Assembly: GCF_014203235.1 (NCBI RefSeq)
Contig: NZ_JACHIN010000003.1
Location: 301,590 to 365,589 of the forward strand
DNA: 64,000 nucleotides
From: Nonomuraea endophytica
GTDB taxonomy: Bacteria > Actinomycetota > Actinomycetes > Streptosporangiales > Streptosporangiaceae
Direction: 5' to 3'
This document shows positions 1 through 8,382 of this stretch, in pieces; the first letter of the stretch is position 1; every line of letters starts with the position of its first letter. The translations under genes were made by a program, and so were the position numbers. Under the pieces are notes generated by a model. The model worked only from the letters and a program-made list of their open reading frames with translations, had not been told where the DNA came from and made no database searches.

Positions 1-404
1 GAGTAGCTGTTGACCACCACGCAGCCCGGTCGCCTCAGCAGCCCGACAGAGCTCGGGAGCACTGCGGCCATGGCCTGCGCGGCCGCCTCGATCAGACCGG
101 GCCAGGACGCCGAGCAGGAGATCATGAGCCTGTAGACGCCGCGCCGATGGTGGACGACGTGCCCGTCGCCGAGGTAAAGGCCCAGGAGGTAGGCGTAGAC
201 GCCGGGCGGCTGGGGAGGCAGAGGGCTGCGCGCGCATCGCACGCAGGAGCCCGATGATCGGGGGTCGTCACGTGCCCTGCGGTCGCCCGTGCGCCACTTT
301 CTGACGGCTCCGGCGGAGACCCCGCAGGCTCCGGCGATCTGGTGGTCGGAGAGTCCTTGGGCGGAGAGGTGGAGCGCGCGGTCGACGGTGTCGCGAGGGT
401 GCAT
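1..404 (-). CDS. HTH plus LAGLIDADG-type protein, truncated by the window edge
   Basis: The reverse strand is open from an ATG at 404-402 to the window edge, giving at least 134 residues; the C-terminus lies outside. The first 35 residues look like a helix-turn-helix of the kind in transposases and small regulators (ALHLSAQGLSDHQIAGACGV then VSAGAVRKWRTG). Around residue 78 the motif YAYLLGLYLGDGHV matches the first LAGLIDADG helix of homing-endonuclease-like domains. Four Cys/Pro-rich residues separate the two parts. Stand-alone HTH-LAGLIDADG proteins are known in actinomycetes, where a DNA-binding rather than a cleaving role is often assumed. It starts 43 bases from the tRNA-Leu gene and is read in the same direction. 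Function is inferred from motifs only; no obvious strong ribosome site precedes the ATG. Confidence 0.7.
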   Translation of the reverse strand, partial: MHPRDTVDRALHLSAQGLSDHQIAGACGVSAGAVRKWRTGDRRARDDPRSSGSCVRCARSPLPPQPPGVYAYLLGLYLGDGHVVHHRRGVYRLMISCSASWPGLIEAAAQAMAAVLPSSVGLLRRPGCVVVNSY

Positions 405-447
405 GCGCTCAGTGTGTCTGTCGTCACTGACAGTTTTGGAGGTGTGG

Positions 448-533
448 TGGTGCCGGAAGCGGGATTCGAACCCGCACGCCCTCTCGAGCGGGCGCTTTTG
501 AGGCGCCTATGTCTGCCATTCCATCATTCCGGC
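448..533 (-). tRNA. tRNA-Leu (anticodon CAA)
   Basis: Read on the reverse strand, the 5' acceptor strand GCCGGAA (533-527) pairs with TTCCGGC near the 3' end, followed by an encoded ACCA. The anticodon arm is GGCGC-CTCAAAA-GCGCC, giving anticodon CAA for UUG codons. A long variable arm (CCGCTCGAGAGGGCG region) marks a class II tRNA, as expected for leucine. The T arm carries GGTTCGAATCC. Length is 86 nt including CCA. Confidence 0.95.
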
Positions 534-638
534 TGGGAAAACCGGCAAAATCCGGTTTTGTGCCGGGACGCGCCTGACTAGATCAGGTTCGGACACCGGC
601 GTGGATCTAATGTAGCGGACCTCGGTACTCTTCTGCTC

Positions 639-1223
639 GTGAGTACGCAGCGGCGAGTAGTGATCGCGGAAGACGAGGCGCTGATCCGCCTCGACCTCAA
701 GGAGATGCTTGAGGAGGACGGCTACGTCGTCGTGGGTGAGGCGGGTGACGGTGAGCAGGCGATACTGCTGGCCACCGAACTCAAGCCCGACCTCGTCATT
801 CTCGACGTCAAGATGCCCGTGCTCGACGGCATCTCGGCGGCCGAGCGGATCGTCGCCGAACGGGTGGCCCCCTGTCTCATCCTCACCGCCTTCTCCCAGC
901 GGGACCTGGTCGAGCGGGCCAGGGACGCGGGGGCGATGGCCTATCTGGTCAAGCCGTTCACGAAGGCGGACCTGGTGCCGGCGATCGAGATGGCGGTCAG
1001 CCGGCACGAGGAGATGGTGGCGCTGGCCACCGAGGTGTCCAGCCTGTCCGAGCGGCTGGAGACCCGCAAGCTGGTCGAGCGGGCCAAGGGGCTGCTCATG
1101 GCGGCGCACGGGTGGAGCGAGCCGCAGGCGTTCCGGTGGATCCAGAAGGCCTCGATGGACCGGCGCCTCAGCATGCGCGAAGTGGCCCAGATCGTCGTCG
1201 CGGACGCCACCAAGTCCGAATAG
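639..1223 (+). CDS. pdtaR: PdtaR-type response regulator with ANTAR RNA-binding domain
   Basis: A 194-residue protein with an N-terminal receiver domain (residues 6-120) and a C-terminal ANTAR domain (about 134-190). The acidic pocket E11/D12, phosphoacceptor D56 (VILDVKMP), T83 and K105 are all present. ANTAR domains bind paired hairpins in mRNA and prevent termination; the M. tuberculosis homologue Rv1626 (PdtaR) works with histidine kinase PdtaS, which is not in this window. The GTG start is supported by a TACTCT box at 626-631 that ends 7 nt before it, so the mRNA is probably leaderless. The pdtaR-polA-rpsA-coaE-uvrB order matches M. tuberculosis, supporting the assignment. Confidence 0.92.
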   Translation: MSTQRRVVIAEDEALIRLDLKEMLEEDGYVVVGEAGDGEQAILLATELKPDLVILDVKMPVLDGISAAERIVAERVAPCLILTAFSQRDLVERARDAGAMAYLVKPFTKADLVPAIEMAVSRHEEMVALATEVSSLSERLETRKLVERAKGLLMAAHGWSEPQAFRWIQKASMDRRLSMREVAQIVVADATKSE

Positions 1224-1267
1224 CTCCGGCCGAGAGCTCAACATCGGCCATGGCCGCGCGCCTCGGT

Positions 1268-1301
1268 CCTCCCGCACCCCTCGGGTGCTCCCCGCGGGAG
1301 G
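1268..1301. terminator. Nested inverted repeat between convergent genes
   Basis: CCTCCC (1268-1273) pairs with GGGAGG (1296-1301), and inside it GCACCC pairs with GGGTGC around a 3-nt CTC loop (1274-1288). It lies between pdtaR and the converging lipoprotein gene. There is no U tract, so a terminator role is likely but not proven. Confidence 0.5.
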
Positions 1302-1334
1302 AAGCACCGTGAGGAGCCCTGGGGGGTGTGAAGG

Positions 1335-2174
1335 CTAGAGGCCGCAGGTCTTGCGGGCGTAGCCGAGGATGAGCTGGTCCAGGCGCATGGTGGGCGTCTG
1401 GACGGTGTCGGAGCGGAAGACCAGGAAACGCGGTTCGCCGGCGCCCAGTGCCACCCGGGCGTTGAAGAGCATGGCGATCTTGGCTTCCGCGAACGAGTGC
1501 GGGTCGCAGCGGCCCGGGGTGATCTGGATGGGGATCTCCAGCCGCGCCGTGCCCGCCTTGAGGGTCGTTTTCCGAGAAGTCAGCTCATAGTGCACGTTGC
1601 CTGACAACTCGGTAATGGTCACATCTTCGTTGCTATCGCGGCGCGTCACGATAACACTGCCGTGGAGGACCTTGTCCTTCTCGGTCCACGCCGACCCGAA
1701 CCCCACCGTCACCGCCTGCTGCACCAGGAACTGCTCGCATTCCTCCCGGAAGAGCTTCGCCAGCAACGGGTCCGGATGGGGCAGCGCCCAGGTGACCTCG
1801 CGTGAGGGTTCGTCTCCCGCCTTGACGTGCGCGATCACCCGCGCCGGCCGTAGTTCGGGGACGGCTCCGGCGGCGCACTTGGCGGCGCCGTACGAGATGC
1901 GCAAGGCGACCGGAACGCTCTTGATGGCGGTGTCCATGCGCGAGAACCCGGTCTCCTGGAACGAAGGCCCGCTCAACCGCACGTCGGACACCCACGCGGG
2001 GGTGCTTCCGCGGTTGGCCATGACCACGCTCAGCATGTGCTTGGGCATGTCGGATCGTCCCTGCGTGAGGGTCACGGTGAGCCCCTGCGGGGGGCTCGTG
2101 GAGGGGGCGGGCGGAGTGGCTCCACAGGCGGAAAGGCCGAGGACCAGGACCAGGAGGGCGGCGGTGCGCTTCAC
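1335..2174 (-). CDS. Putative lipoprotein of unknown function
   Basis: A 279-residue protein with a clear lipoprotein signal: basic KR, a hydrophobic stretch and lipobox LSAC with the modified cysteine at residue 17. A short Pro/Ser/Thr linker follows, then a mostly beta-type domain with a few cysteines. It should sit on the outer face of the cytoplasmic membrane. I do not recognise a family or catalytic motif. The start is GTG at 2174-2172; a TACTGT box lies 6 nt upstream on the reverse strand, so the message may be leaderless. It is divergent from the binding-protein genes, converges with pdtaR, and has no operon partner. Confidence 0.75.
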   Translation of the reverse strand: MKRTAALLVLVLGLSACGATPPAPSTSPPQGLTVTLTQGRSDMPKHMLSVVMANRGSTPAWVSDVRLSGPSFQETGFSRMDTAIKSVPVALRISYGAAKCAAGAVPELRPARVIAHVKAGDEPSREVTWALPHPDPLLAKLFREECEQFLVQQAVTVGFGSAWTEKDKVLHGSVIVTRRDSNEDVTITELSGNVHYELTSRKTTLKAGTARLEIPIQITPGRCDPHSFAEAKIAMLFNARVALGAGEPRFLVFRSDTVQTPTMRLDQLILGYARKTCGL

Positions 2175-2338
2175 ATCGCCACAGTAGAGGCGGCTCGCGA
2201 CCGGGCCAGGTTAAGGAGGAGTCACGACTGCGCATCGTAAGGTCGCGGCCTCTCCCGCCGGATATTTCCGGGGTCATGCTGATCGTGGATTTCGCGAACT
2301 CCATGTCCCCCCTGCATATCTGCACGAAGGAGATATCG

Positions 2339-3628
2339 ATGATTCGGCGAGCGTTGGCCGTCGCGACCGCGGCGGTCTCGGCCCTCGCACTCGCGGCCTG
2401 CGGATCCTCCGGCACTGACGGTGCGGGTACCCGGGCGAGCGACACGGCCTCCGCGCCGGGCGGCACCGTCGCCAAGGGCGACGGCACGCTGGTCCTCGGC
2501 TCCGTACTCCCTCAGACCGGGAACCTGTCCTACCTGGGCCCGCCGATGTTCGCGGGCGTCGATCTGGCGGTCAAGGAGATCAACGCGGCGGGCGGCGTGC
2601 TGGGCAAGCAGATCTCGGTCGCGCACACCGACTCCGGCGACACCACGACCCAGATCGCCGCGCAGTCCACCGACAGCCTGCTGGCCAAGAAGGTCGACGC
2701 GATCGTGGGATCGGCGTCCTCCTCGGTCTCGCTGTCCATCCTCGACAAGATCACGGGCTCGGGTGTGCTGATGTTCTCGCCGTCGGCGACGGGCATCGAG
2801 CTCACCAACGCCAAGGACAACGGCCTGTTCTGGCGTACGGCCCCGCCCGACGTCCTCCAGGGCCGGGTATTGGGCGACCTGGCGGTCTCGGAAGGCGACG
2901 ACACGGTGGCGATCGTGGCCATGCAGGACGCCTACGGTTCCGGCCTGGCCGACTCCACGGAGAAGGCCGTGCTCGCCGGCGGGGGCGAGGTCGTGGAGAA
3001 GATCCTCTACGACCCCAAGGCGGCCGACTTCTCGGCCGACGTGGCCAAGGTGAAGGCGAAGAACCCGAAGGGCATCGTGCTCATCGGGTTCGCCGAGACC
3101 AGCAAGGTCGTCCAGGAGCTGGTGAAGCAGGGCCTGACCAGCGACAAGCACCACTGGTACATGGTCGACGGCAACCTGTCCAACACCAACTACCTGAAGT
3201 TCCCCAAGGGCACGATGAAGGGCGTCAAGGGCACCCTGCCGGGCTCGGAGGCGCCGGGGGCGTTCCAGAAGAAGCTGCTGGAGGTCAATCCGGACCTCGA
3301 CGTCTTCGGGTACGGCCCCGAGTCCTACGACGCGGTGAACCTGATCGCGCTGGCGGCGGAGGCGGCCAAGAGCGACGTGGGCGCCGACCTGGCCGCGAAG
3401 CTGGGCGAGGTCAGCAAGGGCGGCGAGAAGTGCAACGCCTTCAAGGTCTGCGCCGACCTTCTCAAGGCGGGCAAGGACATCGACTACGACGGCGTGAGCG
3501 GGCCTGTGGAGTTCAACGACGCGGGCGATCCGGCGACCGCCACGATTGGCATCTACCAATTCGGGCAGAACAACACCTTCGACGCGGCCAAGGCTCTGGA
3601 GTATCGGTCGGGGAACATCGCGGGGTAA
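2339..3628 (+). CDS. ABC transporter substrate-binding lipoprotein, branched-chain amino-acid (LivK) type, copy 1
   Basis: A 429-residue type I periplasmic-binding-fold lipoprotein. The start is the ATG at 2339, preceded by AAGGAG at 2327-2332, rather than an in-frame ATG 21 codons upstream. The lipobox LAAC puts the lipidated cysteine at residue 21, followed by a low-complexity Ser/Thr/Ala linker and then the LivK-like domain (VLGSVLPQTGNLSYLGPP; VKEINAAGGVLGKQ). It should capture amino acids or similar ligands for the LivHMGF permease encoded on the opposite strand nearby. The next gene is a close paralogue over its whole length. Ligand specificity cannot be read from the sequence; amides or urea are alternatives in this family. 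Confidence 0.9.
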   Translation: MIRRALAVATAAVSALALAACGSSGTDGAGTRASDTASAPGGTVAKGDGTLVLGSVLPQTGNLSYLGPPMFAGVDLAVKEINAAGGVLGKQISVAHTDSGDTTTQIAAQSTDSLLAKKVDAIVGSASSSVSLSILDKITGSGVLMFSPSATGIELTNAKDNGLFWRTAPPDVLQGRVLGDLAVSEGDDTVAIVAMQDAYGSGLADSTEKAVLAGGGEVVEKILYDPKAADFSADVAKVKAKNPKGIVLIGFAETSKVVQELVKQGLTSDKHHWYMVDGNLSNTNYLKFPKGTMKGVKGTLPGSEAPGAFQKKLLEVNPDLDVFGYGPESYDAVNLIALAAEAAKSDVGADLAAKLGEVSKGGEKCNAFKVCADLLKAGKDIDYDGVSGPVEFNDAGDPATATIGIYQFGQNNTFDAAKALEYRSGNIAG

Positions 3629-3637
3629 CAGGGTGTC

Positions 3638-3682
3638 AGCGGCCGGTTTCCCAGCTAACCGGCCGCTACCTGGGGGTTTTCT
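3638..3682 (+). terminator. Rho-independent-type terminator after the first binding-protein gene
   Basis: A perfect 11-bp stem, AGCGGCCGGTT (3638-3648) with AACCGGCCGCT (3657-3667), closes an 8-nt loop. A GGGGGTTTTCTT tract follows within 10 nt. It separates the two paralogous binding-protein genes, which suggests independent transcription. Confidence 0.75.
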
Positions 3683-3838
3683 TCATAAGTTGAGGAGTGA
3701 TTACGACTCAGCATCCAAGTGCCGACAGTTCTTCCAGGCATCTAGCTGGAAGCGTGCTGCTTTTTGTACGTTTCGCTCATTCGATCGGGAACGTCGGCGG
3801 TGCTGACAGCCTCCCGGCCTGGATGAAGGAGACACTTC

Positions 3839-5134
3839 ATGACCCGCATTGCCCCACTCGGGCGCGTGCTCGCCGTCGCGGCTGCGGCGAGCCTCGCTCT
3901 GACGGCCTGTGGCGGCGGCGCTGACACCGCCGGCACCAAGGCCACCGATTCGGCGGCGCCGGCGACCTCGGCCGCGGCCGGCAAGGGCGACGGCACGCTG
4001 AACCTCGGCACGCTCCTCCCGCAGACCGGCTCGCTCGCCTACCTCGGCCCGCCCGAGTTCGCCGGCGTCGACCTGGCCGTCAAGGAGATCAACGACGCGG
4101 GCGGCGTCCTCGGCAAGCAGGTCTCGGTCTCACACACCGACTCCGGCGACACCACGACGCAGATCGCTTCGCAGTCGGTGGACAGCCTGCTGGCCAAGAA
4201 GGTGGACGCCATCATCGGCGCCGCCTCCTCCTCGGTGTCGCTGTCCGTCATCGACAAGATCACGGGTGCCGGCGTGGTGCACTTCTCGCCCGCCAACACC
4301 TCCATCGAGCTCACCACCTACAAGGACAACGGCCTGTTCTGGCGTACGGCTCCGCCGGACATCCTGCAGGGCCGCGTCCTGGGTGACCTCGCGGTGGCCG
4401 ACGGCGACGACACGGTCGCCATCCTCGCGCTGCAGGACTCCTACGGCACCGGCCTGGCCGACTCCACGGAGAAGGCCGTCATCGCCGGTGGCGGCGAGGT
4501 CGTCGAGAAGATCATCTACGACCCCAAGGCCGCGGACTTCTCGGCCGACGTCGCGAAGGTCAAGGCCAAGAACCCGAAGGGCATCGTGCTCATCGGCTTC
4601 GCCGAGACCAACAAGGTCGTCCAGGAGCTCGTCAAGCAGGGCCTGACCGCTGACAAGCACCACTGGTACATGGTCGACGGCAACCTGTCCAACACGAACT
4701 TCCTGAAGTTCCCGAAGAACACCCTGAAGGGCGTCAAGGGCACGCTTCCCGGCGCGGCCGCTCCGGACACGTTCCAGAAGAAGCTGCTCGAGATCAACCC
4801 GAAGCTCGAGGACTTCAGCTACGCGCCTGAGTCCTACGACGCCGCCAACCTCATCGCCCTGGCCGCCGAGGCCGCCAAGAGCGACGCGGGCACCGACATC
4901 GCCACGAAGCTGGGCGAGGTCAGCAAGGGCGGCGAGAAGTGCAACGACTTCAAGACCTGCGTCGACCTGCTGAAGGCCGGCAAGGACATCGACTACGACG
5001 GCATCAGCGGTCCGGTCGAGTTCAACGACGCCGGTGACCCGGCGACGGCCACCATCGGCATCTACCAGTACGGCGCGGACAACAAGTACCCCGCCAAGGC
5101 CATCGACTACCGCACCGGCAACATCGACGGTTAA
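3839..5134 (+). CDS. ABC transporter substrate-binding lipoprotein, branched-chain amino-acid (LivK) type, copy 2
   Basis: A 431-residue paralogue of the preceding gene, with long identical stretches such as TDSGDTTTQIA and ADFSADVAKVKAKNPKGIV. The signal peptide ends at lipobox LTAC (C24) and is followed by a diverged linker; the ligand-binding domain is much better conserved than the signal region, as expected after duplication. GAAGGAG lies 9-15 nt before the ATG. Its transcript is separated from copy 1 by a terminator and about 150 bp. Differences cluster in the C-terminal half, so the two copies may differ in ligand preference or expression. Confidence 0.9.
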   Translation: MTRIAPLGRVLAVAAAASLALTACGGGADTAGTKATDSAAPATSAAAGKGDGTLNLGTLLPQTGSLAYLGPPEFAGVDLAVKEINDAGGVLGKQVSVSHTDSGDTTTQIASQSVDSLLAKKVDAIIGAASSSVSLSVIDKITGAGVVHFSPANTSIELTTYKDNGLFWRTAPPDILQGRVLGDLAVADGDDTVAILALQDSYGTGLADSTEKAVIAGGGEVVEKIIYDPKAADFSADVAKVKAKNPKGIVLIGFAETNKVVQELVKQGLTADKHHWYMVDGNLSNTNFLKFPKNTLKGVKGTLPGAAAPDTFQKKLLEINPKLEDFSYAPESYDAANLIALAAEAAKSDAGTDIATKLGEVSKGGEKCNDFKTCVDLLKAGKDIDYDGISGPVEFNDAGDPATATIGIYQYGADNKYPAKAIDYRTGNIDG

Positions 5135-5147
5135 GTAGTCAGGCGGG

Positions 5148-5178
5148 AGCCCCGGGACCTCGGTCCCGGGGCTTCTTC
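5148..5178. terminator. Terminator hairpin between convergent genes
   Basis: AGCCCCGGGAC (5148-5158) pairs perfectly with GTCCCGGGGCT (5163-5173) over a CTCG loop and is followed by TCTTC. It lies between the stop codon of the second binding protein and the end of the opposing small lipoprotein gene. Confidence 0.75.
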
Positions 5179-5182
5179 GCGT

Positions 5183-5623
5183 TCAGCGGCCCTTGCAGCC
5201 TTCGACGATCCTGTCGGCGGCGGCCCGGTAGTCCTTCAGGAGCGCCACCTGGCGCTTCCTGGGGGTCTGGGCGCTGGACAGCCCTTTCGTGGCCTTCTCG
5301 ACCTTCTCCGCCTCGCCCTGGAGCGTCTGGGGGAGCCGGGGGCCGAACTCCTGCACCATTCCCCGCAACTCGGCCAGCCGGCCCAGGACGGCGTTCTCGA
5401 AGTTCTGCTCGTCCTCCTTGCCCGCGGGCAGGAGCAGCAGCCCGGCGTAGCCGATGGAGGAGACGACGCGGGTGCAGGGGTCGTCGTCGGGGTCGCCGCC
5501 CGTGCTGTACTTGGCGGTCTCGCTCGCGGACGCCTGCGTCTTCTGCGCCGGTGGGCTGTTCTGGCAGGCCACGAGCATGGGCATTAACAGGGCGATAGCC
5601 GTAATGCGTCGCACAATGCTCAT
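5183..5623 (-). CDS. Small putative lipoprotein
   Basis: A 146-residue protein with a basic N-terminus, hydrophobic core and lipobox LVAC (C20). The mature part begins with a polar linker, has two further cysteines (about residues 49 and 143) that could form a disulfide, and is otherwise helical with many charged residues. No family is recognised. It is the first gene downstream of livF on the same strand (gap about 50 bp), so it may be co-transcribed with the liv operon, although it is not a standard member of such transporters. Confidence 0.65.
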   Translation of the reverse strand: MSIVRRITAIALLMPMLVACQNSPPAQKTQASASETAKYSTGGDPDDDPCTRVVSSIGYAGLLLLPAGKEDEQNFENAVLGRLAELRGMVQEFGPRLPQTLQGEAEKVEKATKGLSSAQTPRKRQVALLKDYRAAADRIVEGCKGR

Positions 5624-5674
5624 TAAACGCGGAGAAGGGGCCCCAAAGGGACCCCTTCGCGCGAAACAGCGTGT

Positions 5675-6460
5675 TTACGCCCGTGCCAGCGTGCCCAGGT
5701 AGAGCTCGATGACCTTCGGGTCGTTGGCCAGCTGGCGGCCGGTGCCGGTGTAGGCGTTGCGGCCCTGGTCGAGCACGTAACCGCGGTGGCAGATCTGCAG
5801 GCAACGCCGCGCGTTCTGCTCCACCATGATCACGGTCACGCCCGCCTTGTTGATCTGCTGGGCCTGGATGAAGACCAGGTCCTGCAGCTTCGGCGACAGG
5901 CCGGCCGACGGCTCGTCCAGCAGCAGCACCGACGGCTCGGTCATGAGCGCCCTGGCCATGGCCACCATCTGCCGCTCACCGCCCGACAGGGAGCCGGCGC
6001 GCTGCTTGCGCCGCTCCTTGAGCGCGGGGAACAGCTCGGCGACGAACTCGAAGCGCTCCTTGAACTTCGTGGGCACCTGGTAGGCGCCCATCTCGAGGTT
6101 CTCCTCGATCGTCAGGCTGGGGAAGACGTTGTTGCTCTGCGGGACGTAGCCGACCCCGCGGGCGACCAACTGGTGCGCCTTCATGTTCGTGATCTCTTCA
6201 CCCTTGAGCACGACCGTGCCGCTGCGGATGTTGACCAGCCCGAACATGGCCTTGAGCAGCGTCGACTTCCCGGCGCCGTTGGGGCCGATGATGCCGATCA
6301 GCTCGCCCTCGCCGACGTAAAGGTCGGAGCCGTTGAGGATGTTGACCCCAGGCAGGTAGCCCGCGATGAGCTCGTCGCAGCGGAGCACGGCGTTCTCGGC
6401 CCCCGCCACGTGGGCGCTGCGGTCGGTGACGGCCGCCTTGGATTCCGGGATGCTGCTCAC
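5675..6460 (-). CDS. livF: Branched-chain amino-acid-type ABC transporter ATP-binding protein LivF
   Basis: A 261-residue ABC ATPase with Walker A GPNGAGKST, signature LSGGERQ and Walker B LLLDEPSAG followed by the D-loop and the H-loop region. It is one of the two nucleotide-binding subunits energising the LivHM permease. The N-terminal 25 residues before the ATPase core are a variable extension. The ATG overlaps the livG stop as ATGA (6457-6460), so the two are translationally coupled. It is the last liv gene of the operon. Confidence 0.92.
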   Translation of the reverse strand: MSSIPESKAAVTDRSAHVAGAENAVLRCDELIAGYLPGVNILNGSDLYVGEGELIGIIGPNGAGKSTLLKAMFGLVNIRSGTVVLKGEEITNMKAHQLVARGVGYVPQSNNVFPSLTIEENLEMGAYQVPTKFKERFEFVAELFPALKERRKQRAGSLSGGERQMVAMARALMTEPSVLLLDEPSAGLSPKLQDLVFIQAQQINKAGVTVIMVEQNARRCLQICHRGYVLDQGRNAYTGTGRQLANDPKVIELYLGTLARA

Positions 6461-7395
6461 TTGCCTGCCTCCTCCTCGACCTCGGCCTCGAGCGCGGCCT
6501 CGGCCTCCTGGAGCTGCTCTTCCAGCTCCTCCTCGGACAGCGGCGCGTCGTGGTGGGCGCCCAGGTAGGCGTCGATCACCCGGGCGTCGGACATGATCGT
6601 GTCCGGCGGCCCCTCGGCGATGACGGTGCCCTGGGCCATCACGATCACCCAGTCGCTGATGTCGCGGACCATGTCCATGTCGTGCTCGACGAACAGCACG
6701 GTCATGCCCTGCTCGCGCAGGTCCTTGACGTGGCCCAGCAGCGACTGCGTCAGCGCCGGGTTGACGCCGGCCATCGGCTCGTCGAGCATGACCAGCTCGG
6801 GGCGGACCATGAGCGCGCGGGCCATCTCCAGCAGCTTGCGCTGGCCGCCGGACAGGGACCCCGCGAAGTCCTCGCGCTTGGCGTCCAGCTTGAAGCGCGC
6901 GAGCAGCTCATCGGCGCGCGCGGTGATCTCGTCCTCCTGGGCGCGCCAGGAGGAGGGCAGCAGCGCGCGGAAGAAGCTCTCGCCCTTCTGGTTCTGGGCG
7001 CCGAGGCGCATGTTCTCGATGACCGTCAGCTTCGACAGCGCCTTGGTCAGCTGGAACGTGCGCACCATGCCGGAGCGCGCGACCTTGTGGGCCGCGACGC
7101 CGTTCATCCTGGAGCCGTTGAACGTCCACTCGCCGGCGTCGGCGGTGTCGAAGCCGGTCAGCTGGTTGAAGAACGTGGTCTTGCCGGCGCCGTTCGGGCC
7201 GATCAGCGCGGTGATGGAGCCGCGCTGGATCTCCACGTGCTTGACGTCGACGGCGGTGAGGCCGCCGAAGCGGCGCACGACGTTGTCGACGACCAGGATC
7301 GGGTCGGGCTTGGTGACGCCGGGCTCGCGCTGGAGGTCCTTGAAGGCGGCCAGCGCGGCGGCCTTGTGGTCTGTGGGCTTGGTTTCAGCGTGCAT
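6457..7395 (-). CDS. livG: Branched-chain amino-acid-type ABC transporter ATP-binding protein LivG
   Basis: A 312-residue ABC ATPase, longer than the usual 255 residues. Walker A GPNGAGKTT, signature LSGGQRK and Walker B VMLDEPMAG are intact, and the LivG-typical C-terminal segment (VIAEGPPDTIMSD, VIDAYLGA) follows. The extra length comes from about 30 residues before the core and an acidic Glu/Ala-rich coiled tail of about 35 residues at the C-terminus. It overlaps livM by 11 bp at its start and livF by 4 bp at its end. Confidence 0.92.
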   Translation of the reverse strand: MHAETKPTDHKAAALAAFKDLQREPGVTKPDPILVVDNVVRRFGGLTAVDVKHVEIQRGSITALIGPNGAGKTTFFNQLTGFDTADAGEWTFNGSRMNGVAAHKVARSGMVRTFQLTKALSKLTVIENMRLGAQNQKGESFFRALLPSSWRAQEDEITARADELLARFKLDAKREDFAGSLSGGQRKLLEMARALMVRPELVMLDEPMAGVNPALTQSLLGHVKDLREQGMTVLFVEHDMDMVRDISDWVIVMAQGTVIAEGPPDTIMSDARVIDAYLGAHHDAPLSEEELEEQLQEAEAALEAEVEEEAGK

Positions 7396-8371
7396 CGAGT
7401 GCGATCTCCCTCTTGTCGCCGAAGATACCCTGCGGACGGAAGACCAGCAGCAGCACCAGGCCGAGACCGACCAGCATGAAGCGGAAGGCGCCGATCTGGT
7501 TGACCGACATCCACGTGATGTACTGCGCCTCGATCAGCTCGTTGAGCAGGTTGCCGATGAAGACGAGCAGCACCCAGAAGATCATCGAACCGACGACCGG
7601 GCCGAAGACGCGGGCCGCGCCGCCGAGGATGACGATCGTGTAGGCGTAGAAGGTCAGCTCGGTCGAGAACGCGTCCGGCTGCACCGAGGCGTAACCCAGC
7701 GCGTAGATGTAGCCGCCGAAACTGCCGATGAGGCCGCCGAGGATCAGCGACTGCATCTTGTACGAGAACACGTTCTTGCCCAGCGCGCGCACGGCCTCCT
7801 CGTCCTCGCGGATGGCCTTGAGCACGCGGCCCCACGGGCTCTTCATGAGCATGTAGATCACCAGGCACGACAGGCCGACGAGGATCCAGCCGATGAGCAG
7901 GACCCAGGTGACGCGCTCGTTGAAGGTGAAGGGGCCGATGCCGTACTCGCCCTTGGAGAAGGGGTTCATCGCGAAGAAGCCCTCGGAGAACCCGTAGCGG
8001 CCGTCGGAGCCGCCGAAGTAGTCCTTGAACGTGACCGAGCGGAAGATCAGGCGGACGATCTCGGCCGCCGCGATCGTGACGATGGCCAGGTAGTCGGCGC
8101 GCAGCCGTAGCGTCGGGATGCCGAGCAGCAGGGCGAGCAGGATGACCGAGGCCAGGCCGATGCCGATGCCGACCCAGAACGGCAGGCCGATCGTGACCAC
8201 GGTGACGGCCAGGCCGTACGCCGCGACGCCGAGGAAGGCCGCCTGGCCGAAGTTGAGCAGGCCGGTGTACCCGAAGTGAAGGTTGATGCCGATCGCGGCC
8301 AGCATGTAGAAGACCGTCTCGACGCCCACCGCCGCCTCGACGGTGGTCACCATGATGTTGAACCAGTCCAT
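7385..8371 (-). CDS. livM: Branched-chain amino-acid-type ABC transporter permease LivM
   Basis: A 328-residue polytopic membrane protein with about nine hydrophobic segments. Hallmarks of the family are GINLHFGYTGLLNFGQAAF near the N-terminus, and the cytoplasmic loop SPWGRVLKAIREDEEAVRALGKN that contacts the ATPase. With LivH it forms the membrane channel. It begins 11 bp after the livH stop codon and overlaps livG by 11 bp, which is tight operon organisation. Confidence 0.92.
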   Translation of the reverse strand: MDWFNIMVTTVEAAVGVETVFYMLAAIGINLHFGYTGLLNFGQAAFLGVAAYGLAVTVVTIGLPFWVGIGIGLASVILLALLLGIPTLRLRADYLAIVTIAAAEIVRLIFRSVTFKDYFGGSDGRYGFSEGFFAMNPFSKGEYGIGPFTFNERVTWVLLIGWILVGLSCLVIYMLMKSPWGRVLKAIREDEEAVRALGKNVFSYKMQSLILGGLIGSFGGYIYALGYASVQPDAFSTELTFYAYTIVILGGAARVFGPVVGSMIFWVLLVFIGNLLNELIEAQYITWMSVNQIGAFRFMLVGLGLVLLLVFRPQGIFGDKREIALDAR

Positions 8372-8382
8372 GATTCCCCCCG

